From Acidobacteriota bacterium (GTDB lineage Bacteria > Acidobacteriota > Thermoanaerobaculia > Gp7-AA8), in the NCBI GenBank assembly GCA_003223645.1, contig QHVT01000003.1:558001-622000 (forward strand): a stretch of DNA of 64,000 bases, given 5' to 3'. The first letter of the stretch is position 1, and every line of letters starts with the position of its first letter. The translations under genes were made by a program, and so were the position numbers. The notes below the pieces were generated by a model, which was not told the DNA's origin, made no database searches, and worked only from the letters and a program-made list of their open reading frames with translations. Positions 50,720-59,591 of this stretch are shown one piece after another.

Positions 50720-53560
50720 CTAGAACAACTTCAAGAACACCACGTTCGCAACAAAGCCGTCCTGCGCGTTGCGTCCGATCGTCTTTCCGATGTCGAGACG
50801 CAGCAGCGTTCCGAACGGGCCCACCGTTTGTCCGGCGATGCCGAGTCCCTGGAACGGCTCGCGTTTGAATCCCGCGTTCGCGTCGTCGATCAGCGCGTGA
50901 TCGTAGAACGCCTCGAGGCGGAACTGCTGCGAGAAAACGAAGCCGTACGAGAGGTGTCCGAGGATCGCGCGCTCGGCGCGAACGGAGCCGGAGCGCACGC
51001 CGTGCACGCGCTGCGCGCCGAAGAAGCCGAGCTCGTATTTCGAGAAGCGATCGAGATGCGTGCCGTCGAGGTAATTCACGTCGACGCTGAAGCGCTGGAA
51101 CGCCGGCAGGAAAAACGTCTTGCCGACCGATCCGCCGAAGCGCGAGTAGCTCTTCTGATTCTCGTCGTACTCCGCGAGATTGCCCCACGGCTCCCATGAC
51201 GTGCGCGTCGCGTGCTCGTAATACGCGGCGAGCGAGTAGCCGCGGCGCGTGTACGTGCCGCTGACTCCCGGCTGGATCGTGAACGTGTCGGTCGGAATGA
51301 CGTAGTCGTCGGGCGTGTCGTCGCCGCGCTTGTAGAACGCGTGGCCGATGCCGAGGGAGAAATCGATCTTGCCGAATCCGAGGACCGGGTGTCCGACGCG
51401 CAGCGTCAGGTTGGTCGGAATCGACTTCACGGCTTCATCGATGCGCTCTTCGCCGTTGCGATACATCGAGTTCGTGACCGGCAGCGCGATGCCGAAGAAA
51501 TCGGCGCCGATGTTCGTGCGTGTGCCGAAGACGCTCGGCTTCGTCGCGTTCGCCGCGACGACGACGCCCGCGAAAAAGACGTTCGTCTGAATGCCCTTGT
51601 TCCAGAGATTGAAATTGAAATAGTCGATGCCGCCGAGGGGGACGACCGGATAGTCGAGACCCGCGTCGTGATGCACGCCGCCGAGCATGAACAGCTGCGA
51701 GGTGTCGAATCCTTCTTTGACGACGCGCTCGCCGTCGCCGCGCTTTTCGAGATAGCGAAGACCGGTCTGCGTCTCGCGCACCATGCGCGCGTCCGACGCC
51801 GAGGCCTGCGCGAGCATCGTGTCGAACTCCTGTGGCTCGATGCGGAAGTTGCTGAACGTCGTCGCGCGCTGCACGACATTGGCGCGTCCGGCCGCGGAGA
51901 CCACCTGCTGCGCGCCGACTTCGTACGGCAGCCAGATCAGCTCGCGCGGATCCGTCTTCGCGGCATCGGCGGCGGTCAGCGGCTGCTTCGTCTCGCGCGC
52001 GAACGGCGTGAAGTCGACGCGCTCTTCGTTCGACAGCACTTCGCCGGAGAGATGCAGCTGGATCATCGAGATGCGGATGCGCGCGAACGTGCGCGTGTCG
52101 ATCCACACCGTGCCGCGGTAGAGCGGCAGATTCTCCGGCGCGTTCGGCGGCGGCTCGAACCGCACTTCATACGTGCGATATCCGTCGACGTCCGTCTGGC
52201 GAACGAGCTCGTAGCGATATTCGTTCGTGAGGTGAATGTCGAGCGGAAGCTGCGTGACTTTTTCCGGCTGGATCAGCGGCAGCTCGGGGATGCGTCCGTA
52301 CTTCCACTTCACGCCGTTGATCAGGAACTCCGACCACACCCAGTCCGCGCGTCCTTTCGGATCGGAGAAGTAATCTCCGGCGATCGTCGCCTCCAAAGAA
52401 TCGCTGCCGGTCCCGATGTCGAAGCGCAGCTTGGTCGTGTTGCGCGCGACGTAGCGCGGCTGAATCGACTCCTGGTACGCGTCGTACGCCTGCTGATTGC
52501 GGATGATCTCCTCGACCGAGATCCCGCGCTCCGTCGCGACGCTGATCGTTTCCTTCGTCACGTTGCGGTTCGGCTTCTCCGTGTAGTCGACGACGACCGC
52601 GTACGGCTGCGTCGTCTTGGGCGAGCCGACGAGGAGGCGATTGCCTTTCTTGCCGGTGTCCGTGATGTCGCGCTCGCCCGCGGCGTCGACGCGGCGCGGC
52701 TTCTGAAAACGATCGGCGGGCAGCGAGAGGATCGACGGCGCGTTTGCATCGCCGCGCGGAATCAGCATCGTCCGCAAGTCTTCGCCGCGGACGAAGCTCA
52801 GCACCGGCATCTCGACGGCGTTGCCTTTCGCGTCGAGCACGCTGATCTTCGCCGTCGAGTCGAACGCCCAGTCGCCGGTCATCGAGCGATTGAATTGCGC
52901 GAGCGAATTCGCGTCGACCGGCGCATTCGCGTACGCGCGCGTCGCGCCGGCGCTCAGCGCCTTCGCGAGATCGAACGTCGCATTCGGCGACTCGATCGGA
53001 ACGACGGCGAAGATTTTCTTGGATGGATCTTTTTCCGCGAGCAGCGCGACCGTTTCCGCGATCGGAGTGGTGCGCGCCTCCGGCGCGCCTTCGACGAGCA
53101 CGGCGTCGAAGTACCCGCCCGCGCCGTTGTCGAAGAGCTCTTTGACGCCGCCGCTCACGACGATGCGCTTCGCGACGTCGAGTCCCTGCGCCGTTACCGC
53201 GAGGCGCTTCACCGCGTACGCGGCGATCGCCGGATCGTTGGTCGCGATCGAGACGCCGAGGGCGTCGAAGGGGCCGTGTGAGCGCGCCCAGTCGATGATC
53301 GTCTTCGTGTGCTCCTCGACCTGCAGCAGCGCGTCTTTGCTGTCGTCGAGCGTGTAGGAGACGACGAGCGCGATGTCAGACGGATGCGCCGGTGCGTACG
53401 ACGCGAGATCCGATTCCGCGACGCGCGAGAGCGTCGGAACGCCCGCGCCGTCGGCAGCGACGACGCCGACGCAGAGGGTGCATTCCTTCGGAGCATCGGC
53501 CCCGAAAAGAGGAAGGACGAAGATTTGCAGTAGGAGCAGCGACAGCGTCAGTTTTCTCAT
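50720..53560 (-). CDS. Large outer-membrane protein: alpha/beta N-domain, LolA-like middle, C-terminal beta-barrel
   Basis: A protein of 946 residues. Signal peptide LTLSLLLLQIFVLPLFGA. Residues about 25-300 look like an alpha/beta domain with IALVVSYTLDD, GPFDALGVSIAT and KIFAVVPIESPN. Residues about 350-620 resemble outer-membrane lipoprotein-sorting (LolA/DUF4292-like) folds, with RFDIGTGSDSLEATIAGDY, YRYELVRQTDVDGYRTYEV and GTVWIDTRTFARIRI. Residues about 640-946 are alternating aromatic beta strands (GYSLAAYYEHATRT, FSVDVNYLDGTH) ending in the typical terminal Phe (VVFLKLF), i.e. an outer-membrane barrel. I chose ATG 53560 over TTG 53566. I do not know the family as a whole. Confidence 0.72.
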   Translation of the reverse strand: MRKLTLSLLLLQIFVLPLFGADAPKECTLCVGVVAADGAGVPTLSRVAESDLASYAPAHPSDIALVVSYTLDDSKDALLQVEEHTKTIIDWARSHGPFDALGVSIATNDPAIAAYAVKRLAVTAQGLDVAKRIVVSGGVKELFDNGAGGYFDAVLVEGAPEARTTPIAETVALLAEKDPSKKIFAVVPIESPNATFDLAKALSAGATRAYANAPVDANSLAQFNRSMTGDWAFDSTAKISVLDAKGNAVEMPVLSFVRGEDLRTMLIPRGDANAPSILSLPADRFQKPRRVDAAGERDITDTGKKGNRLLVGSPKTTQPYAVVVDYTEKPNRNVTKETISVATERGISVEEIIRNQQAYDAYQESIQPRYVARNTTKLRFDIGTGSDSLEATIAGDYFSDPKGRADWVWSEFLINGVKWKYGRIPELPLIQPEKVTQLPLDIHLTNEYRYELVRQTDVDGYRTYEVRFEPPPNAPENLPLYRGTVWIDTRTFARIRISMIQLHLSGEVLSNEERVDFTPFARETKQPLTAADAAKTDPRELIWLPYEVGAQQVVSAAGRANVVQRATTFSNFRIEPQEFDTMLAQASASDARMVRETQTGLRYLEKRGDGERVVKEGFDTSQLFMLGGVHHDAGLDYPVVPLGGIDYFNFNLWNKGIQTNVFFAGVVVAANATKPSVFGTRTNIGADFFGIALPVTNSMYRNGEERIDEAVKSIPTNLTLRVGHPVLGFGKIDFSLGIGHAFYKRGDDTPDDYVIPTDTFTIQPGVSGTYTRRGYSLAAYYEHATRTSWEPWGNLAEYDENQKSYSRFGGSVGKTFFLPAFQRFSVDVNYLDGTHLDRFSKYELGFFGAQRVHGVRSGSVRAERAILGHLSYGFVFSQQFRLEAFYDHALIDDANAGFKREPFQGLGIAGQTVGPFGTLLRLDIGKTIGRNAQDGFVANVVFLKLF

Positions 53561-53599
53561 GGACAATCGGCGCTCTTAACGCCGCGCGGACGGACGAAA

Positions 53600-54490
53600 T
53601 TGCCAGCAAAAGGAGTGGTTTTCCTGAATCGCGGCGCGGGCGTGAAGCTCGCGCCCGCTGAGGTCGAGGCACTGCGCGAGGCCGCGCGCGATGCGTCGCT
53701 CGATGTCATCGATCTGTCACGCGAGCTCGACGTCGCGGGAATTTGCCGCGATCACCTTCGCCGCGACACGAAGCTCTTCATCGCTGCCGGCGGCGACGGC
53801 ACCGTGCATCACGTCATGCAGGCCGTCGTCCACACCGACGCATCCCTCGGCGTCATTCCGATCGGCACCTACAACCACTTCGCGCGCGACCTCAACATCC
53901 CGCTCGATTGGCGCGCCGCGCTGCAAGTGGCGCTCACCGGCGAGCACCGGCAAATCGACACCGCGCGCATCAACGAGCGCTTCTTCGTCAACAACGTGGC
54001 GATGGGTTTGTACCCCGAGCTCGTCGCGAAACGCGAAGAGCGCGGACGCGACTACCCGCGCTGGAAAGCGCGCCTTTACGCGTCGTACGTCACGCTCCGC
54101 AAATACCCGCACGTCACCGTCATGGTCGAATCCGAACACCACCACGAAGTCATCCGCACGCACGTCTTCATGGTGTCGAACAACTCGTACGACCTCTCGC
54201 GCATCGGCATCGAAGCGCCGCGAACGAATCTCGAAGAAGGCCGCCTCTCCGTCTACTGGCTCCCCCACACCCCGCGCCTGCGCCTCATGAAATTCGTCGC
54301 CCGCTACCTCGCCGGCCGCGTCCGCGAAGTCCCCGGCTTCCGCTCCTTCCGCACCCAACGCATGCGCGTGCAGTCGACGCACGCGCACGTAAAGGTCGGC
54401 GTCGACGGCGAGGTTTTCACGATGACGACGCCACTCGCGATCACGATCGTGCCGCAGTCGCTCGTGGTGAAAGTGCCGCGGGTTGCGTGA
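53600..54490 (+). CDS. Diacylglycerol kinase-type lipid kinase
   Basis: A 296-residue soluble lipid kinase of the DAGK catalytic-domain (YegS/BmrU-like) family. FIAAGGDGTVHHVMQAV contains the invariant GGDGT, followed by GVIPIGTYNHFARDLNIP and later FFVNNVAMGLYP and VGVDGEVF. Such enzymes phosphorylate diacylglycerol, sphingosine-like lipids or phosphatidylglycerol; the substrate is open. The start is uncertain: TTG at 53600 is the longest, GTG at 53615 is the alternative. It diverges from the large outer-membrane protein gene. Confidence 0.9.
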   Translation: MPAKGVVFLNRGAGVKLAPAEVEALREAARDASLDVIDLSRELDVAGICRDHLRRDTKLFIAAGGDGTVHHVMQAVVHTDASLGVIPIGTYNHFARDLNIPLDWRAALQVALTGEHRQIDTARINERFFVNNVAMGLYPELVAKREERGRDYPRWKARLYASYVTLRKYPHVTVMVESEHHHEVIRTHVFMVSNNSYDLSRIGIEAPRTNLEEGRLSVYWLPHTPRLRLMKFVARYLAGRVREVPGFRSFRTQRMRVQSTHAHVKVGVDGEVFTMTTPLAITIVPQSLVVKVPRVA

Positions 54491-54492
54491 TC

Positions 54493-54690
54493 TTTGGACT
54501 GCGGCAGCTGCTCTGCCGCTTTACGATACCAATCACAACACCGTCATCCTGAGGCGCGGAGACGCCGAAGAATCTCTAAATGCGAAACGTTTGCGTATTC
54601 AGAGATCCTTCGCTGTCTCACGCAGCTCAGGATGACGGTTTCATGAGCCGCGAGTTTTGACGATCTGCGGCGCAGCCGCCGCAGTCCAAA
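54493..54690. repeat. Nested palindromes upstream of asnS (copy 7 inside a second element)
   Basis: The inner GTCATCCTGAG palindrome at 54543-54636 lies inside an outer inverted repeat whose arms are TTTGGACTGCGGC (54493-54505) and GCCGCAGTCCAAA (54678-54690), each perfect over 13 bases. GCAGCTGCTCTGCC and GGCGCAGCC extend the outer arms loosely. The outer right arm ends 16 bases before the asnS ATG, next to TATAAT-like TATAATCC. Confidence 0.92.
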
Positions 54691-54706
54691 TATAATCCGC
54701 CGCCTC

Positions 54707-55999
54707 ATGACTACGGTCCGTATCAAGGAATTACCGCAACACGTTGGCGAGAAGGTCACGGTCAACGGCTGGCTGTACAACAAGCGCACCTCGGGGAAGC
54801 TGCAGTTTCCGATCGTCCGCGACGGCAGCGGCTATCTGCAGTGCGTCGTCTTCAAGAAGGAAGTCGACGAAGCGACATGGAACAGTGTGGAACAGGTGAC
54901 GCAGGAGTCGTCGGTGCGCGTCACCGGCAGCGTCCGCGCGGAGCCGCGCGCGCCGGGCGGCGTGGAGCTCGGCGTCGAGTCGTTCGAGGTCACGCAGCTC
55001 ACGCAGGACTATCCGATCACGCCGAAGGAGCACGGCACGGCGTTCCTCATGGACCTGCGCCACCTTTGGCTGCGCTCGTCGAAGCAGCACTCCGTGCTGC
55101 GCATTCGCAATGAGATCGAGAAATCGATCCGTGATTTTTTCTACGACCGCGACTTCGTGCTGATCGACTCGCCGATCCTGACGGCCAATGCGGCCGAAGG
55201 GACGTCGACGCTGTTCGAGACCGACTACTTCGGCGAGAAGGCGTATCTGTCGCAGTCGGGCCAGTTGTATCTCGAGCCCGCGGCCGCGGCGTTCGGACGC
55301 GTGTACTGCTTCGGTCCGACGTTCCGCGCGGAGAAGTCGAAGACGCGACGCCATCTGATGGAGTTCTGGATGGTGGAGCCGGAGGTCGCGTTCCTCGAGT
55401 TCGAGGGATTGCAGGATCTCGCCGAAGAGTACGTCGAGTACATCGTCGGACGCGTGCTCGAGCGCTGTCAGGAAGAGTTGAAGACGCTCGAACGCGACGT
55501 GTCGAAGCTCGAGAACGTGAAGCGTCCGTTCCCGCGCATCACCTATCGCGACGCGATCGAGGTGCTGAAGAAGAACGGCATCGAAGCGAAGTTCGGCGAC
55601 GACTTCGGCGGCGACGAAGAGACGGTGATCGCCAACTCCTTCGACAAGCCGGTGATGATTTCGCGCTATCCCGTCGAGATCAAAGCGTTCTACATGCAGC
55701 CCGATCCGCAGGACCCGCAAGTCGCCCTCGGACTCGACATGATCGCGCCCGAAGGCTACGGCGAGATCATCGGTGGCTCACAGCGCATCCACGATCACGA
55801 TCTGCTGCTGCAGCGCATCAAAGAGCACAACCTGCCGGTCGAGGCGTTCCAGTGGTACCTCGACGTCCGCAAGTACGGCACGTTCCCGCACTCCGGTTTC
55901 GGCATGGGAGTTGAGAGAGTCGTGGCGTGGCTATCCGGCGTACCGCATTTGCGGGAGACCATTCCCTATCCGCGCATGTTGAACCGGATCTATCCGTAG
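54707..55999 (+). CDS. asnS: Asparaginyl-tRNA synthetase
   Basis: A class IIb aminoacyl-tRNA synthetase that charges tRNA-Asn. In this 430-residue protein the N-terminal OB-fold anticodon-binding domain ([18 protein letters not shown]) is followed by the catalytic domain with motif 1 around [11 protein letters not shown], motif 2 [17 protein letters not shown] and motif 3 [13 protein letters not shown]. Its presence suggests direct charging of tRNA-Asn. A hairpin TCCGTAG/CTACGGA straddles the stop codon (55997-55999), and a repeat follows. Confidence 0.97.
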   Translation: MTTVRIKELPQHVGEKVTVNGWLYNKRTSGKLQFPIVRDGSGYLQCVVFKKEVDEATWNSVEQVTQESSVRVTGSVRAEPRAPGGVELGVESFEVTQLTQDYPITPKEHGTAFLMDLRHLWLRSSKQHSVLRIRNEIEKSIRDFFYDRDFVLIDSPILTANAAEGTSTLFETDYFGEKAYLSQSGQLYLEPAAAAFGRVYCFGPTFRAEKSKTRRHLMEFWMVEPEVAFLEFEGLQDLAEEYVEYIVGRVLERCQEELKTLERDVSKLENVKRPFPRITYRDAIEVLKKNGIEAKFGDDFGGDEETVIANSFDKPVMISRYPVEIKAFYMQPDPQDPQVALGLDMIAPEGYGEIIGGSQRIHDHDLLLQRIKEHNLPVEAFQWYLDVRKYGTFPHSGFGMGVERVVAWLSGVPHLRETIPYPRMLNRIYP

Positions 56000-56010
56000 C
56001 TTCGCTACGG

Positions 56011-56095
56011 AATTGAGGATTGAGAATTGAGGATTGAGGAAATGGATCACGAAGACCAACCCTCTTCCTCAATCCTCAATCCTCAATCCTCAATC
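56011..56095. repeat. Heptamer-armed palindrome, ATTGAGG/TCCTCAA type, copy 2
   Basis: AATTGAGG, ATTGAGA, ATTGAGG and ATTGAGG units on the left (56011-56040) and four TCCTCAA heptamers on the right (56066-56095), with a 25-base loop. The left arm provides the Shine-Dalgarno-like GAGG, the loop the ATG and the right arm the first codons of the RNase J gene. Confidence 0.95.
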
Positions 56096-57742
56096 CGCAG
56101 CGAAGCTGCGTCGACCCTCCGAGTCATTCCCTTGGGAGGACTCGGAGAGATCGGCATGAACCTGATGGTCTACGAGTGCGGCGACGACGCCATCGTCGTC
56201 GACTGCGGGATGATGTTTCCCGACGCCACGACGATGGGCGTCGACGTGATCGTCCCCGACATGACGTACCTCTTCGACAACGCGTCGAAGATCCGCGCGC
56301 TGTTTCTCACGCACGGCCACGAAGATCACATCGGCGCGGTGCCGTTTCTCGTCGAGCGATTGCCGCTGCCGATTTACGGAATGCCGCTGACGCTCGGCTT
56401 CGTCGCCGACAAGTTCGAAGAATTCGGCATCGACAATATCGAGCTGCGCGCGGTGATGCCGCGCGACGTGGTCGAAGTCGGCTCGTTCCGCATTGAGGCC
56501 ATTCGCGTCACGCATTCGATCGTCGACGCCCTCGGCTACGCGATCACGACGCCCGCCGGCACGATCATTCACACCGGCGACTTCAAGATCGATCACACGC
56601 CGATCGATGCGAAGCCGACCGACCTCGCGCGCTTCGCGCATCACGGCGAGCAGGGCGTGCTGCTGCTCGTCAGCGACTCGACGAACGCGCTCGTGCCCGG
56701 CCACTGCCCCTCGGAGCGCACGGTCGGCAGCGCGCTCGATCGCATCTTCGCGAACGCGAACGGACGCATCCTCGTCACGACCTTCGCGTCGCACATCCAT
56801 CGCGTGCAGCAGATCATCGACCTCGCGAAAAAGTTCCGCCGCAAAGTGCTGCTCGTCGGCCGCTCGCTCGTCGACAACGTCGAGACCGCGGAGCGACTCG
56901 GATACCTCCGCATTCCGCGCGAGGTCCGCGCGCCGTCCGCCGATTTGCCTGCACGTGATTTGGTGATCCTCACGACCGGCACGCAGGGCGAGCCGTCGTC
57001 CGCTCTGTCGCGCATGGCGATCGGCGAGCACAAACAGGTCGAGATCGAGCGTGGCGACGTCGTCGTCATTTCCGCGCGCACGATTCCCGGCAACGAGCGC
57101 GCGGTCGCGCACGTGATCGATCATCTCTATCGACGCGGCGCGGACGTCGTACATCACGAGCAGCCCGACGTGCACGTCTCCGGTCATGCATGTCAGGAAG
57201 AGCTGAAGCTGATGCTCAACGTGACGCGGCCGAAGTTTTTCATCCCGATGCACGGCACGCTACGGCATCTCATCTATCACGCGCGGCTCGCCAAGGAAGT
57301 CGGAGTGCCGCACGGCGTCGTGATCACGAACGGCCAGGTCGTCGAGATCGGAGGCGACTCGGTCCGCGTGCTCGAAGAGCGCGTGACGCAGGGGAAAGTG
57401 TTCATCGACTCGGAGGCGGAGGAGGTGCCGGAGGTGGTCGTGCGCGACCGGCAACATCTCGCCGAGGATGGGTTTGTGATCGCGGTGGTCGCGGTCGACA
57501 GCAACGGACGACTGATTCGCGATCCGGAGATCATCACGCGCGGACTCGTGCACGTCGACGAGAGCCAGGAGATCCTCGCCGACGTGCAGAAGACGATCGC
57601 CGACATGTTCGCGGCGAGTCCGGCAGAAGAGTTGCGTGATCCCGATCTGCTGCAGGAGAAAATGCGCGCGATGCTGAAGCGGTATTTCCGGAAGAGCATG
57701 GGAGCGCGGCCGATGATTCTTCCGGTGATTTGGGAGATGTGA
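56042..57742 (+). CDS. rnj: Ribonuclease J
   Basis: A metallo-beta-lactamase/beta-CASP ribonuclease with 5'-3' exonuclease and endonuclease activity in mRNA decay. The 566-residue protein has LRVIPLGGLGEIGMN, the zinc ligands THGHEDHIGAVPFL, FKIDHTPIDA, LLVSDSTNA, the beta-CASP motif ISARTIPGNE and HVSGHACQEEL, then the C-terminal region with HVDESQEILADV. The start lies in a repeat: ATG 56042 has GAGG nine bases upstream, both repeat-derived; TTG 56027 is the other option. Residues 1-18 ([16 protein letters not shown]) are repeat translation. No downstream start in front of the first beta strand is visible. Confidence 0.95.
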   Translation: MDHEDQPSSSILNPQSSIRSEAASTLRVIPLGGLGEIGMNLMVYECGDDAIVVDCGMMFPDATTMGVDVIVPDMTYLFDNASKIRALFLTHGHEDHIGAVPFLVERLPLPIYGMPLTLGFVADKFEEFGIDNIELRAVMPRDVVEVGSFRIEAIRVTHSIVDALGYAITTPAGTIIHTGDFKIDHTPIDAKPTDLARFAHHGEQGVLLLVSDSTNALVPGHCPSERTVGSALDRIFANANGRILVTTFASHIHRVQQIIDLAKKFRRKVLLVGRSLVDNVETAERLGYLRIPREVRAPSADLPARDLVILTTGTQGEPSSALSRMAIGEHKQVEIERGDVVVISARTIPGNERAVAHVIDHLYRRGADVVHHEQPDVHVSGHACQEELKLMLNVTRPKFFIPMHGTLRHLIYHARLAKEVGVPHGVVITNGQVVEIGGDSVRVLEERVTQGKVFIDSEAEEVPEVVVRDRQHLAEDGFVIAVVAVDSNGRLIRDPEIITRGLVHVDESQEILADVQKTIADMFAASPAEELRDPDLLQEKMRAMLKRYFRKSMGARPMILPVIWEM

Positions 57743-57747
57743 TTTTC

Positions 57748-57817
57748 CGGTTGCGCAGTTGCGCGGTCGCGCGGTGGTTTTGCCGCGCAACCGCGTGACC
57801 GCGCAACCGCGCAACCG
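57748..57817. repeat. Octamer-armed palindrome, GCGCAACC type, copy 3
   Basis: The left arm 57748-57775 begins CGGTTGCGCAGTTGCGCGGT, and the right arm 57790-57817 ends GCGCAACCGCGCAACCG. They are complementary with two mismatches in 28. It starts 5 bases after the RNase J stop and ends two bases before the uppP ATG, so uppP has no Shine-Dalgarno outside the repeat. Confidence 0.93.
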
Positions 57818-57819
57818 AT

Positions 57820-59235
57820 ATGTCAACCATCGAAGCCATCGTCCTCGGCCTCATTCAAGGCCTCACCGAATTCATCCCGATCTCCTCGACCGGCCACCTC
57901 AAGCTCGTCCCCGAGCTTCTCGGCTGGGGCGATCCCGGCGCGGCGGCGTCGGCGGTCATTCAGTTCGGAACGATCCTCGCCGTCATCATTTATTTCGCGC
58001 GCGACATCCTGCGACTGCTGATCGGATTCTTTCGCGGCCTCCGCCATCCCTTCCGGGATCCCGACTCGCGCGAGGCGTGGTACGTCATCTTCGCGACGAT
58101 CCCGATCCTCGTCCTCGGCGTATTGCTGAAAGACTTCATTCACGGCGTGTTTCGCAGCACCTGGGTCGTGATCTTTCAGCTCGTGTTCATCGCCTTTCTG
58201 ATGCAGGTGTCGGAGGCGTACGCGCGACGAAAGGGATTTCGCGATCGCGACGACTTCAACGCCAAGGACGCGTTGGCGATCGGATTCGGACAATGCATCG
58301 CGCTGATTCCCGGATCGTCGCGCAGCGGCTCGACGATCATGGTCGCGCTGTTCCGCCGTATCCCGCACGAATACGCCGCGCGCTTCTCCTTCATCATGAG
58401 CATCCCCGCGATCACGGCCGCGGGCTTGTACGAGCTTTTCTCCGAGCGCAAACATCTCGCCGCGATCGGCACGCAGCCGATCGTCATCGCCATCGCCGTC
58501 GCGTTCGTCTCCGGCTGGGCGTCGATCTGGTTCCTGCTGCGCTACCTCCGCACGCACACCACGCACATCTTCATCTACTACCGCTACGTCCTCGGCGCGA
58601 TCCTGGCGGTGCTTCTTCTGACATCATGGTCGCCGATGCACGCGGATGGAGTGGTGCACCACTCGTATCTCGCCCTCGGCGATTCCTACACGATCGGCGA
58701 GAGCGTCGACGCATCCGAGCGCTTCCCCGTGCAACTCGCGAAGCAGTTGAAGCTCGGTACGCCGCAGATCATCGCGAAGACCGGCTGGACGACGGACGAG
58801 CTGGACGCCGCGATCGACGCGGCAAAACCGACAGGTCCGTACGAGCTCGTCACGCTGCTGATCGGCGTCAACAATCAATATCGCGGCCGCAGTGCGGATG
58901 AGTACCGCACGCAGTTCGTCGCGCTGCTGAAACGCGCGATCGGATTCGCCGGCGGCAACGCCAGGCACGTCATCGTCGTGTCGATTCCGGATTGGGGAGT
59001 GACGCCGTTCGCGGAAGGACGCGATCGCGTGAAGATCGCGCGCGAGATCGACCAGTTCAACGCGATCAATCGCGAAGAAGCAGCGCGCGCGGGCGCGAAG
59101 TGGGTCGACATTACCGCGATCTCGCGACGCAGCGATCCGTCGCTCGTGGCGGGTGATGGACTGCATCCATCAGCGACAATGTACGCACAATGGGTGCAGG
59201 CGATTCTCCCGGAGGCGCGCGCAGCGCTCCGTTAA
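57820..59235 (+). CDS. uppP: Undecaprenyl-diphosphatase fused to an SGNH hydrolase
   Basis: A 471-residue fusion. Residues 1 to about 270 are UppP (BacA), the membrane enzyme that recycles undecaprenyl pyrophosphate: QGLTEFIPISSTGHL with the catalytic glutamate, then PGSSRSGSTIM near 163-173, and seven or eight hydrophobic segments. Residues about 280-471 form an SGNH/GDSL hydrolase: block I LALGDSYTIGES (Ser about 288), LIGVNNQYRG (GxN block), and GDGLHPS (Asp/His of block V). The frame is continuous; the join LLLTSWSPMHADGVVHH is just after the last membrane helix. An internal ATG at 58636 could give the SGNH domain alone. The SGNH part may deacylate a lipid-linked glycan. Confidence 0.9.
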   Translation: MSTIEAIVLGLIQGLTEFIPISSTGHLKLVPELLGWGDPGAAASAVIQFGTILAVIIYFARDILRLLIGFFRGLRHPFRDPDSREAWYVIFATIPILVLGVLLKDFIHGVFRSTWVVIFQLVFIAFLMQVSEAYARRKGFRDRDDFNAKDALAIGFGQCIALIPGSSRSGSTIMVALFRRIPHEYAARFSFIMSIPAITAAGLYELFSERKHLAAIGTQPIVIAIAVAFVSGWASIWFLLRYLRTHTTHIFIYYRYVLGAILAVLLLTSWSPMHADGVVHHSYLALGDSYTIGESVDASERFPVQLAKQLKLGTPQIIAKTGWTTDELDAAIDAAKPTGPYELVTLLIGVNNQYRGRSADEYRTQFVALLKRAIGFAGGNARHVIVVSIPDWGVTPFAEGRDRVKIAREIDQFNAINREEAARAGAKWVDITAISRRSDPSLVAGDGLHPSATMYAQWVQAILPEARAALR

Positions 59236-59591
59236 CGCACGCCGGCGCGGTGGCCGTACGCAACGGCCGCGAAGTGCTGCTCGTTCGCAGCACCGCGCGC
59301 GACGCCGTCGAGTGGGTGCTCCCGAAAGGGCACATCGAGCGGGGCGAGAGCGCGGAGCAGGCCGCGCTGCGCGAATTGCGCGAAGAAGCAGGCGTGATCG
59401 GACGCATCGTGCGGCCGGTTCACACGCAGCAGCTCCCCAACGGCGCGGTCATCGCGTTCTTCTTCGTCGAGGCGCACTCGCAAGTTGCACCCGAGGAATC
59501 GCGGGAATCGCGATGGCTGACATTCGATGACGCGATGCGGCTGGCGACCTTCGACGAGACGCGCGCGACTCTGGAGGCAGCATGGAAGTAA
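59190..59591 (+). CDS. Nudix hydrolase
   Basis: A 133-residue Nudix protein that hydrolyses a nucleoside diphosphate linked to another moiety. The Nudix box is complete: GHIERGESAEQAALRELREEAGV (residues about 47-69), with the REEAG glutamates binding the metal. It starts 46 bases inside the 3' end of the uppP fusion gene; a GTG near 59250 would shorten it without harming the domain. Substrate unknown; diadenosine polyphosphate hydrolases have similar size. It overlaps the next gene by 10 bases. Confidence 0.92.
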   Translation: MGAGDSPGGARSAPLTHAGAVAVRNGREVLLVRSTARDAVEWVLPKGHIERGESAEQAALRELREEAGVIGRIVRPVHTQQLPNGAVIAFFFVEAHSQVAPEESRESRWLTFDDAMRLATFDETRATLEAAWK

